Part shown: positions 35,632-47,000 of the stretch, piece after piece
Layout of the letters: each line of letters starts with the position of its first letter
How positions within the stretch are numbered: the stretch's first letter is position 1
Assembly: GCF_011605345.1 (NCBI RefSeq)
Contig: NZ_JAAOXM010000001.1
Span: forward strand, 124,001 to 188,000
DNA: 64,000 bases
Origin: Burkholderia sp. D-99
GTDB taxonomy: Bacteria > Pseudomonadota > Gammaproteobacteria > Burkholderiales > Burkholderiaceae
Direction: 5' to 3'
The notes under the pieces: model-generated
Told to the model about the DNA's origin: nothing
Database searches by the model: none
Seen by the model: the letters and a program-made list of their open reading frames with translations, nothing else
Position numbers and translations under genes: made by a program

Positions 35632-37868
35632 GCACGGCGCAGGCACCGGCGTTCGGCGCGGGTGCCGCGCCGCTGCGGGCCGCCGTCGACGATGCGCTGC
35701 GCAACGCTCGCGTGAAACTCGAGCAACGCGACTTCGCGGGGGCGGGGCGGCTTTACGACGGGGTGCTGGCGATGCTGCCCGACCACGTCGAGGCGCTGCA
35801 TCTGCTCGGGTTCGTGCATCTCCAGCTGGGCGATCCCGTGCGCGCGGAGCCGCTGATTGCGCGATCGATGCGCTCCGGGCTGAATCAACCGTGGAATTTC
35901 GTGAATCATGCGCAGGCACTGACACGCACCGGCCGTCCTCGTGAAGCGCTTGACGCGGCCGCGCAGGCGCTCGCGCGCGATCCCGGCCATGCGCCGGCGT
36001 ACGCGGCGCGCGGCGACGCGCTGCATGCGCTCGGCCGGCATGGCGAAGCGGTCGGCGCGTACGATCTTGCGCTGACGCGTGAGCCGGGCCGCACGGAGTC
36101 GTGGGTCCGGCGCGGGGAGGCATTGCGCGCGCTCGACCGGCCTGCCGACGCACTGATCAGCATCGAGCGTGCGCTGCGGATCGATCCCGACGACCCGGCT
36201 GCGCTCGCCGAACGCGGCCATGCGTTGCGCGCGCTCGGCCGCGGCGACGAAGCGCTGCATTGCTTTCAGCTCGCGATGGTGGTGCGCGGCAAGACGCCCG
36301 ATCTCGTCTACGCGTGCGGCTATACGCTGATCGAACTGGGGCGTCCGGCCGAAGCGCTGGCGTGTCTCGACGAAGCGCTGGCGCGGACGCCGGACGACAT
36401 GCAGCTGCTGTTCGTGAGTTGTGTCGCGCTCGATCTGCTGCATTTGCGCGACGAACTGCTCAAGCGTAGCGACCGGCTGCTGGCGCGCGACCGCGACAAC
36501 GTCGGCGCGTGGGTCGGCCGTGGCAACGCGCTGCTCGGGCTGAGGCGGCACGAGGAAGCCGCGCATGCGTACGGCGAGGCCCTCGCGCGCGCGCCGACGG
36601 ATTTCGACGCGCTGCGCAACCGGGCCGGTGCGCTGCGGGCATTCGGTGCCTGCGACGAAGCGCTCGCGCATTACGACCGTGCGCTCGACGCGCGCGGCCC
36701 GCACGCGGAAGTGCTGTGCAATCGCGCGATCGCGCTGCAACTGCTCGGCCGCTACGACGATGCGCTCGCGAGCTATGCCGCGGCGGCTGGCGCGCCGGGA
36801 CGGACCGCGCAGGAGATCTACACGCGCGCAGTCGCACGCCAGCAACTCGGCGACTACGACGCCGCGCTTGCCGATTTCGCGCTGGCCACCGTGCGCGATC
36901 CGAATCACGGCATCGCACGCCGGTCCGAGGCGTTCTGCCGCCTGGTGATGGGCGACTTCGATGCAGGCTGGCGGCAGCATGAAGCGCGCTGGGATGCCGC
37001 TGACGTAATGCTGCACCGGCGCCATGCCGGCCGCCCGCAATGGACGGGCGACGAACCGCTCGCCGGCCGCACACTGCTGCTGCACGCTGAACAGGGCTTC
37101 GGCGACACGCTGCAGTTCTGCCGCTATGCGAGCCTTGCGCACGATCGCGGCGCGACCGTGCTGATCGACGCACCGGCCGCGCTAGCTGGCCTGCTCGGCA
37201 CTTTGAGCGGCGTGAGCCGCGTCGTCGCCGACGGCCAGCCCGCGCCGGCGTTCGATCTTCATTGCCCGATGATGAGCCTGCCTTTCGCGTTTCGGACGAC
37301 GCTCGATACGGTGCCGGCCGACGTGCCGTACCTGCATGCCGACCCGCAGCGGCGCGCCGCGTGGATCGACCGGCTCGATGCGGCCGCACCGGCGCGGCGG
37401 TTGCGAGTGGGGCTCGCATGGTCGGGCAATCCGGATCACGCGAACGATGAAAACCGGTCGATGACGTTCACCGCGCTCGCGCCGCTGGTCGCGCTCGACG
37501 CGACGTTCGTCAGCCTGCAGGTGGGCGTGCGCTCGCGCGATGCCGACGCATTCGCGGCAAGCGGCGTGCTGTCGTTCGAGGCGGAGCTGAGGGATTTCGC
37601 GGAAACGGCGGCGCTCGTCGATGCGCTGGACCTCGTGATCGCCGTCGATACCTCGGTTGTGCATTTGGCCGGCGCGCTCGGGCGTCCCGTGTGGGTGCTG
37701 TTGCCGCGCGTGCCGGACTGGCGCTGGCTGCTCGAACGTGACGACAGTCCGTGGTACCCGAGCGCGATGCTGTTCCGGCAGGGGCTGCCCGGCGACTGGC
37801 CGGCGCTGATCGAGCGTGTGGCGCAGGCGCTCGCGGACCGCATCCGCACGCACCGCGAAACCGCGTGA
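35628..37868 (+). CDS. TPR protein with GT-B glycosyltransferase-like C-terminus, copy 3
   Basis: A 746-residue third paralogue. TPR units run from about residue 20 to 450, with the C-terminal domain containing LAGRTLLLHAEQGFGDTLQFCRYASLA, RVGLAWSGNPDHANDENRSM and AVDTSVVHLAGALGRPVWVLLPRVPDWRWLLERDDSPWYP. All catalytic-looking motifs are kept. The start at 35628 overlaps the previous stop by four bases. A copy of the 19-base island element lies 45 bases after its stop and the giant exoprotein gene begins 213 bases after its stop, so the three enzymes and that protein form one locus. Confidence 0.82.
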   Translation: MSTAQAPAFGAGAAPLRAAVDDALRNARVKLEQRDFAGAGRLYDGVLAMLPDHVEALHLLGFVHLQLGDPVRAEPLIARSMRSGLNQPWNFVNHAQALTRTGRPREALDAAAQALARDPGHAPAYAARGDALHALGRHGEAVGAYDLALTREPGRTESWVRRGEALRALDRPADALISIERALRIDPDDPAALAERGHALRALGRGDEALHCFQLAMVVRGKTPDLVYACGYTLIELGRPAEALACLDEALARTPDDMQLLFVSCVALDLLHLRDELLKRSDRLLARDRDNVGAWVGRGNALLGLRRHEEAAHAYGEALARAPTDFDALRNRAGALRAFGACDEALAHYDRALDARGPHAEVLCNRAIALQLLGRYDDALASYAAAAGAPGRTAQEIYTRAVARQQLGDYDAALADFALATVRDPNHGIARRSEAFCRLVMGDFDAGWRQHEARWDAADVMLHRRHAGRPQWTGDEPLAGRTLLLHAEQGFGDTLQFCRYASLAHDRGATVLIDAPAALAGLLGTLSGVSRVVADGQPAPAFDLHCPMMSLPFAFRTTLDTVPADVPYLHADPQRRAAWIDRLDAAAPARRLRVGLAWSGNPDHANDENRSMTFTALAPLVALDATFVSLQVGVRSRDADAFAASGVLSFEAELRDFAETAALVDALDLVIAVDTSVVHLAGALGRPVWVLLPRVPDWRWLLERDDSPWYPSAMLFRQGLPGDWPALIERVAQALADRIRTHRETA

Positions 37869-37912
37869 CCGGCCGACTGTGACAAAAGCTACGGACCTTT
37901 CGCGTGCGGCCC

Positions 37913-37931
37913 GAATGGTCCGTAACACCCG
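37913..37931 (+). promoter_or_regulatory. Shared 19-base island element, copy C (before the giant exoprotein gene)
   Basis: GAATGGTCCGTAACACCCG, 150 bases upstream of the exoprotein start. The core AATGGTCCGTAAC is identical to copy B. Confidence 0.7.
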
Positions 37932-38080
37932 CCATGCCGTTGCCATCGGGCCTTCGTATGTTCGTGTGATTCCAGTGACCGGGTTCGATCCCGGTCGCAA
38001 CGACCCAGCGCGGCGACGGCTCGGTGCCGTTTTCGGCGCGAGCGTCGTCAAGCGCAATTTCATAGGATTCGGGGTGAAGA

Positions 38081-41000
38081 ATGGCAGCACGCGCACGCAC
38101 GGCACGACAACCTGACGCGACGGGCTTGCGCCCGGTCCTGAAATCGGAACTGCGGCCGCTGGTCCGGGCCGTGGCCTTGATGCTGCTGGCGGGCGCGTCC
38201 GCGCACGTGCAGGCGGCCGGCATCATGAACCTCGGGGCGGCGGCCGCGCGTGCGTCCGGCGGCGGCGCGGGTGGCGCCGGTGGCGCGCCGGGCATGCCGA
38301 ATCTCGGCGTGTCGGCGCAGCAGGCGCTGCAGGCGAGCCAGCCGTCGATCCGCAACCTCGGGTATGCCGCACATGCGATCGCCGCGCAGATTGCCGCGCA
38401 GCAGAATGCGGCCGCGGCGGCGGCGAAGCTGCCTTCGACCGTGCCGAACGGGCTCGCGCCGGGCGGGCTGCAGGTGGCGAACGGCGTGACCTTCGTGACG
38501 GACGGCAACGGCAACCAGATCAGCCAGAACACGGATACCGGCAACCCGCTGCTGTGGGTCAACGCGAACGGACCGAAGCAGACCGTCGACAGCAGCGGCC
38601 ACGTGAACGTCGACGTCAAGCAGACCGGGCAGAACGCAGTGCTGACGTGGGAGACGATGAACGTCGGCCGGCAGACGACGCTGAATTTCGACCAGTCGGC
38701 CGGCAACCAGACGAACGGTGCGAACAACTGGGCCGTGCTGAACCGGATCAACGACCCGAGCGGGCGGCCGAGCCAGATTCTTGGCAACATCACAGCGCAG
38801 GGGGCCGTGTATGTGATCAACCGCAACGGTGTGCTGTTCGGTGCGGGGTCGCAGGTCAACGTGCATTCGCTGGTCGCGTCGTCGCTGAACCTGCTCGACA
38901 TGAAGAACCAGCTGGTGCCGACGCCGGCGGGCATCGTCGCGAGCAATCAGCAGTTCCTGAGCTTGCCGGCGGGGACGACCGGCGGGCTCGCTTATCCGGA
39001 GTCGGGGAGTTCGAGCGGGACGGTCGGGCCGGGGGGCAAGCCGAACGAGGTGCTGGGGCTCGGTAATCAGGCGCTGCTGATCGGGACGTATCAGGCGCCG
39101 GGCGACGTGACGATCGAGCAGGGGGCGTCGATCACGACGCATACCAACGGTACGGCGAGCGACGGCGGGTTTGTGCTGGTTGCGGCGCCGAACGTGACGA
39201 ACGCGGGCAGCATTTCGGCGACGTCTGGGCAGGTCGTGCTCGCGGCGGGCGTGGGGGTGAGTCTGCGGCCGAACGGAGCCGGGACGACGGGCAACCCGCA
39301 AGTCCTGCTGCCGGAGTTGAGCGGGCAGATCGTGACGACGGATCTTCAGACCGGCAGTACGATCGACGTCACGCCGGCCGGTACGTTGACCAATACGGGC
39401 ATCGTCCAGGCTGCCCGCGGCAACGTGAACCTGCTCGGCAGCCGCGTCGCGCAGAACGGCGTGGTGGGCGTGACGACGAGCGTGAACACGCCGGGCACGA
39501 TCACGATCTCGACGGCTGACGAGTTTGCGTCGAACAATCCGCTGGGCAATCCGTATACGGGCACGATCCCGGTCACGGGCAACACCGGCGGCGCTGACAA
39601 CATCAATCGCGCCGGTCTGCTGAGCTTCGGGCCGGGATCGGTGACGACCGTGCTGCCCGACAACAACGGCCAGACCGCGACGTCGACGCCGGGCACGACG
39701 TTCACGCCGGGCGGCATCACGATGACGGCCGGCTCTGTCTGGTTCCAGGGCGGTTCGCTGATCGAGGCACCGGGCTCGAACGTATCGGTGACGGCTTATG
39801 TACCGTCGATCGTGGCGAACAAGGTGCCGGGCCAGACCGCGGTGCCCGGCCGGATCTACGTGGACGACGGCGCGACGATCGACGTGTCGGGGCTGGCAAA
39901 CGTGCAGGCGCCGATCTCGCAGACGCTCGTCACGATCGACCGGATCGGCCAGAACGAGCTGGCCGATTCGCCGCTGCTGCGCAACAGCTTCCTGTTCGGG
40001 CTGAAAGGCGCGGTCGTCGACAGCACGCTGTCGGGTACGCGCAGCGACGGCGTGCAGTGGGTCGGCAGCCCGATCCTGAACCTGTCGGGCTACGTGAACC
40101 TGATTCCGCGTACCGTCGACCAGTTGCTGACCAACGGCGGCACGATCACGCTGTCCGGCAACGAGGTGATGACCGCAGCGGGTTCGTCGATGAACCTGAA
40201 CGGCGGGTATGTGCATTACAACGGCGGGATGGTCAACACGACGCGGCTCGTCGACGCCAACGGCGCGATCGTGCCGATCGGGCAGGCGAGCCCGTACGAC
40301 AACTATGTCGGTATCGCCGGGCAGTTCGTCGAAAACCATCCGCGCTGGGGCGTGACGAAGTCCTGGTACAACCCGCTGCTGACGAGCGGCACTTACCAGT
40401 CCGACTATATCGTCGGCGGCAATGCGGGCACGCTCGACCTGTTCGCGTCGCAGGCGCTGGTGCTCGATGGCGACATCAGTGCGCAGTCGTTCGGTGGCGC
40501 GAAGCAGATGCAGGGCAATAGCCTGCCGTCCGGCGGCACGTTCAACCTCGGTGCGGATCCGAAACTGGCGGGTGGCGCGCTGGCCGGGATGACGTGGAAC
40601 ACCGTCGCCAACCCGACGATGACGTTCACCGGCATCTCGGGCTTCGCGATCCTGCAGGACAACGCGCCGCAACTCGGCGCGCTGATGCCGGGCTTCTCGA
40701 TCGGTACGCCGATCGACAAGACCGCGTACCAGTCGCTGGCCGCCAACGATCCGAACAACCTGCTGACGACGCAGGTCGTGCCCGTTGCGAAGCTGAACAA
40801 CGGCGGCTTCGCGAACCTGAACGTGGCGGAGGACAAGAACACCGGCAAAGGCATCGTGGTCGCGCAGGGCACGCAACTGAACCTGCAGCCGGGCGGGTCG
40901 ATCTCGCTCAACAGCCCGGCGGCCGGTGCCGACGTGAACGTCGCGGGACGGCTGTCCGCGCCGTCCGGTTCGATTTCGATCACGAGCGGCGGCAATGTCG

Positions 41001-44000
41001 TCGTCGGGCCGCAGGGCGCGATCAATGCTGCAGGGCAGTGGGTGAACAACGACGTGCAGGCCGCGCCGGGCACGACGCCCGGCAACAGCCAGTTCATCAA
41101 CGGCGGCAGCATTTCGTTGTCGGCGAAGCAGAATGCGACCTTCGTGAACGGCGTCGCCGTGGACGCGACGGGATCGATCCTGCTCCAACCGGGCAGCGTG
41201 CTCGATGTATCGGGCGGCGGCGAAATGCTCGCGAACGGCCAGTTGCTGATGCAGAACGGTGTGCCTGCAGGGCGCGGCGGCAACGTGGCGTTGCAGACCT
41301 ATGCGGTACCGGCGGGGGGCGCGCAGTTCGGCGATACGGCTGACGGCGGCGCGAACATGCCGAATGCTCAGCCGACAGCCGGCACGATCGCGATGAACGG
41401 CGCGATCCTGAGCGAGGGCTTTTCCGGTGGCGGCACGATGACGCTGGGCGCGCTCGGCTTCAGGATCGGCGGAGCGCCGTCCGCGGCATCTCCGTGGGAT
41501 GTGTACCTGCCCGAGAACTTCTTTTCCCGGCAGGGCTTCGGCAAGTATGTGCTGAGTGCGTACTACGACTCGACCGTCGCACCGGGCGCGACAGTTGCGC
41601 TGACACAACTGAACCGTATTCCGGACGTGCTGGCACTCCAGCAGACAGGCTCGGGCGCAAACCTGACGACGGCCGGCCTGACGACGATCGGCCAGCTGGA
41701 CGCGTATCACCGGCAGCCCACGAGTCTGGCGGTGACGGGCGGTGGTTACGTGGCATGGCCGAACGCGGGAGGCACGGGATCGGTGTCGTATCCGGGCGTG
41801 ACGGGCTCGGTCACGCTGTCGTCCGGTGCGTCGATCGACGCGGATGCCGGTGCGAGCGTCGCTTTGTCGTCGCCAACGCAGGTCACGGTGCTCGGGTCGG
41901 TGGTCGCGCCGGGCGGGGCGATCTCGCTGGGCGCGAACGCGGGCGGCATTGCGGCCGGGCAGAGCAGCCGGTCCGTCTGGCTTGGCCCGGATGCCACGCT
42001 CGATGTATCCGGTGTCGCGCTCGCCAATCCGCTCGCCGCGCCGGTCAAAGTTGGTGGAACGACTGTCGTGCCCAATTCCGGCAAGGTTCTGCCGGGCGGT
42101 TCGGTGACGCTGTCGAGCGATTCGGGCTACGTCGTTGCACAAGCCGGTTCGACGATCGATGTGTCGGGTGCGTCGGCGAACTTCGATCGTTTGCAGGCGA
42201 ACGGCACCTATGCGTCACAGCCCGTCTGGAGCGATGCCGGCTCGATCACGCTGTCCGCCGCGTACGGCCTCTTCTCGGACGCGACGCTGGCCGGCCACGG
42301 TGGTGCGTCGCAGGCACGCGGCGGCACGCTGACGATCCTGCCGCATCAGAACAGCGGCTCGGCCGGCGCGACGGCACTCGTCGTGCGGCAGAGCGGGACG
42401 CTCGTACCCGCCGGACTTGCGCCGGGCCAGGATTTCTCGACCGCGATCGATCCGACCACCGGGCAGCCGATCGGCCAGCCGACGGGCGTGATCCAGTTCG
42501 CCGCCGATCGCCTGAACGGTTCGGGAATCGCGAATCTCGTGCTGGGCGACAGCACGCCGTCCCCGATTCCCGTGTCGGTGCCGCCGATCGTGTTTGCCGG
42601 TGATGTGAATCTGACGTTACCCGAATCGGTGACGCTGAATACCGGGCGAATCGCGGCAATCGGAATGGATCAGCTCTCGACGCTGTTGTCGACTCCGGCC
42701 CAGCCGGCTGGCGGCAATTCGGTGCTGGTGAACCTGCTCGCGCAGCCGCCGGCCCATCCTCTCGGCACGACGGTGACGATCAACGCGCCTTATGTCGCGC
42801 TTGCAGGCCCGATCGTAACCCCGTCAACGCCCGCATTCGTACCGGTCGCGACGCTGTCCGATGCGACGCTGAACGTCAACGCGTCGTTCCTCGACCTGCG
42901 CAATCAGTTCCAGCTGAACAACATCGGTCAGGCGAATCTGGCGAGCAGCGGCGATATCCGGCTGAGTTCGACCAGTGTGTCGCAGACCAGCAACGTGCTG
43001 CTGCCGGGCGAGCTGTACATGCCCGGCAATGTGACGCTCAACGCCGCGAGCCTGTATCCGGCCACCGGCAACACCTTCATCATCGACGCAGTCGGCCCGG
43101 TCGATTCGACCACCGGCAAGCCCGCGCCGACCACCGTCACGTTCGGCACGACCGGTTCGTCCGGCACGCCGCTGTCGGCCGGCGGCACGCTGCTTGTCGA
43201 TGCAACGAACATCGTGCAGGGCGGTAACGTACGTGCGCCGTCGGGTACGCTCGTGTTCGGCGTCGGCGATCCGACGAACGCCGCGACACAGAAGCAGTTC
43301 GGCAACCTGCCGCTCGTCGCGACCGATTCGGTGACGTTCGCGAACGGCAGCGTAACGTCGGTTTCGAACGGCAGGTCGATCATTCCGTACGGCACGACGA
43401 TCGACGGCGTCGAATGGCAGTTCAATCCGCTCGCGGGCACGACGGCATCGGACCTGAATGGGCCGCCCGCGAAGTACATCGGCGTGAACGGCACCAGCGT
43501 CGCGCTCAACAAGGGCGCGACGATCGATCTCTCCGGCGGCGGCGACCTGCAGGCCGCCGAATGGGTGCCGGGCACGGGCGGCACGCGCGACGTGCTGTCG
43601 CAATACAACGTGAGCTACGCGAGCGGCAAGGGTGCGACGGCGGTGCCGGTCAACGCGGGTGCCGGAAACGTCTATGCAATCGTGCCGGGCACACAATCGC
43701 CGGTGGCCGCATACGATCCGCTGTTCGCCCAGACCGTGCAGCCGGACGTCGGCAGCAACGGCACGCCGACGACGAAGACCTCGACACTCGGCGTCGGTCA
43801 GGCCGGGTTGAACGACGCGATCGGCAAGGCCGTGTACCTGTCCGGCGTGCCGGGCCTGGCGCCTGGCTATTACACGCTGCTGCCGGGCAAGTACGCGACG
43901 CTGCCGGGCGCGTACCGCGTGACCGTGTCGTCGGCGACGGGCAACGTCGTGCCGGGCGCGTCGCAGGTGCTGCCGGACGGCACGGTGATGGCGGCCGGGT

Positions 44001-47000
44001 ACTTCGCCGATGCGGTGACGGGCGGCCGCAGCGCGACGCCGACGCTCTTCAACGTGCAGTCGGGTGCGACGTGGCAACAGTATTCGCAGTACACGCTGAA
44101 GGGCGCGAACGCCTTCTTCACCGCGCAGGCCGCGAAACAGGGTAACGTGACGCCGCCGCTGCCGGTGGACGGCGGCCAGCTCGTGCTGGCCGCGACGAAG
44201 GCGCTGACGCTCGGTGCGACGCTGAACGCCGCGGCTGGTACAGGCGGCGCACCGGCCGAGGTCGACGTCGCGTCGCAGGACATCCAGATCACCGGCAACG
44301 GCAGCGCGGCGCTGCCCGGTTATCTGCAGATCGGCGGCGACGCGCTCGATTCGCTGAACGCGGGCAGCCTGCTGATCGGTGGCACGCGCGCGGCGACAAC
44401 GAAGGGCGTGACGATCACGCCGATCGCGAACAGCGTGGTGGTGTCGAACGATGCGAACTCGTCGCTGAAGGGCCCCGAAATCCTGCTCGTGACGAAGACC
44501 GACGCGAGCGGTACGGACCTGAATGCGGCGAACGGCTTGCGTGTCGACGCGGGTGCGTCGATCGTAGCGGCAGGCGATTATCCGGCGGCGAAGGATCAGC
44601 CGATCACGATCGCCGGCGACGGTGCGCTGCTGCGCGTGTCAAACGGCGCGATGGCGCCGCTCACGCGCACGGGCGGCACCGGCACGGGGCTGTTGACGGT
44701 CGGCGCAGGTGCGACGCTGTCGGGCGGTCAAGCGCTGATGCTTGATTCGTCGGGCAACCTGAAAGTTGACCCGAGCGCGGTGCTGTCGGCGAAGGCGATC
44801 ACGGCGGACGGTTCGGCGATCACGTTCACCAATGCGAGTGGCGCGGCTGCTGCGAACCTGCCGGGCTTCGTGATCGATCAGGCGGGACTTGCGCAGCTTG
44901 CCAATGCGGATCTCGTGTCGCTGCGCAGCTACGGCGTGATGGGCTTCGTCGGCGACGTGAACGCGACGTTCGGCAAGAGCGTCGACCTGAGCGCAGGCAC
45001 GTTCACGAGCGACGGCGGCCGCGTGACGCTGAACGGGCAGCAGATCGCGTTCACGAACGAGACGGGTGCGCCTAATGGCACGGTCACGCCGGGTAACGGC
45101 ACGCTGACGGTCAACGCGAAGGAGATCGATTTCGGCACGGGCGCGAAGACGTTGAGCGGCTTCTCGTCGGCGAACATGACTGCAAGCGGCGGCATCGTCG
45201 GGCAGGGCACGGGGACGTTCGATTTCGGTGCGCTGCCGGTGACGCTCAATGCGCCGGTGTATCTCGCCGATACGAGTTCCGCGTCGACCGTGAAGACGAC
45301 CGGCGCGCTGACACTGAACGGCGCGGCGGGCACGGCGTTGACGAAGACGCCGGTGGGCGGGGCGTGGAAATTCGTGGGCGGCACGCTCGCCGACAACGGT
45401 GCGACGATCGCCGCACCGGCCGGCAACGTGAGCCTCGAAGCGACCACCGGCAACCTGACGATCGGCGGCGGGTCGACGGTCAGTTCGGCCGGCGTCTCGA
45501 AGCAGTTCTTCGACGTCACGCAATACGCACCGGCCGGTTCGATCGTGCTGACTGCCGATGCAGGGACGGTCGATGTGCAGTCAGGCACGACGCTCGACTT
45601 CTCGGGCGCGAAGGGCGGGGGCGCGGCGGGCAGCCTGACGCTGTCGGCGCCGAAGCAGGTCGTGAATTTGAACGGCACGATCAAGGGTGGTGCGACGAAC
45701 GGCTACGCGGGCGGTTCGCTGTCGCTCGACACCGCCGGCGCGGCCGATCTCGATTCGCTCGCGAAGACGCTCGCATCGAGCGGCGTGAACCAGTCGATTG
45801 CCGTTCACACGAAGTCGGGCAACCTGACGCTGTCGGCCGGCAACGCGCTGACCGCGCGCTCGGTGCAGCTGACGGCCGACGGCGGCGCGGGCAATGCGTC
45901 GGATACGGCAAACGGCAACGTGAACGTGCTGGGGACGATCGACGCGTCGGGCAAGGCGGGCGGGCAGATCAACCTGTACGGGCGCAGCGGCGTCGATGTC
46001 GAGGGCACGCTGCTCGCGCGCGGCTCCGATCCGACGCAGCGCGGCGGCAATGTGAATATCGGCACGAGCGCGGTGTTCGATCCGACCATCGCGAATCCGT
46101 ACAACACGACTTATGGTTACGAGAATATCGACCCGTCGCGTTCGGGGCTGATCCGGGTAGGCGCGAATGCACTGATCGACGTATCGGGCGGAACGGCCGG
46201 CGGGTTGTCCGGCGGCACCGTGAATTTCCGCGCGCCGTTGCTTGCGGACGGCAGCGTCGACGTGCAGTTGCCGAATACGTTCAACAGCGGCAAGGGCATC
46301 GTCGGTTCCCGTGCAACAACGCTCGAGGCGTATGCGACGTGGAGCACGACCGACGCGACGTCGGGCGCGCAGCACTTCGACGGCATCGTCGATCCGGCCG
46401 GCTGGTACGACGGCAACGGGCATTTGCTGGGCGGCACGTTCACCGCGCAAGGCGCCAACCCGCCGACCTTCACGTTCGCACCGAACGCGAACGGCGACGG
46501 TGGCGGTACGCTGACAAACAACGCGACTGGCGCGCAGGTGACATTGACGGGCAGCGACGCGGACCAGGCCTCGCTGTATAACGGCGTCACGGCGATCGGT
46601 TTCCCGGGGATGAGCAGCGCGTACTTCGTGCCGACGACCGCGAACGCCGATCATCAGAATTTCTACGGCGGAGAGATCGTCAAGGCGAGCGACGGTACGC
46701 TGTCGATGACGCCCGGCACGCTGATGGGATTCATTCAGAGCGGGCTCGGCGCCAACGGGCCGACGCTGCAGGGATCGACGGCGAATATCGCGAATTTCCG
46801 CGTGGCGCCGGGGATCGAGTTCGACAATCCGAGCACGGCGATCAACGGCGGCAACATCTCGATCCTGTCGAACTGGAATCTCGGCGCAGGGCTGCCGAAC
46901 AACAACGGGGTGATCGTGCCTTCGTATCGCTACAACGGAACGATCGCGCCGATGCTGACGTTCCGGGCGACGAACAATTTCGATGCGGAAGCGAGTATCA

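Noticed and set aside
33082..36153. Antisense 1,023-codon frame over the TPR genes
   Set aside because: Repeat-derived shadow; composition is extreme Arg/Ala and the sense frame has clean TPR periodicity.
38060..42142. Long antisense frame (1,360 codons) opposite the giant exoprotein gene
   Set aside because: A shadow frame caused by GC-rich third positions: arginine- and histidine-rich, no start context or family; the plus strand has clear TPS and beta-helix sequence.
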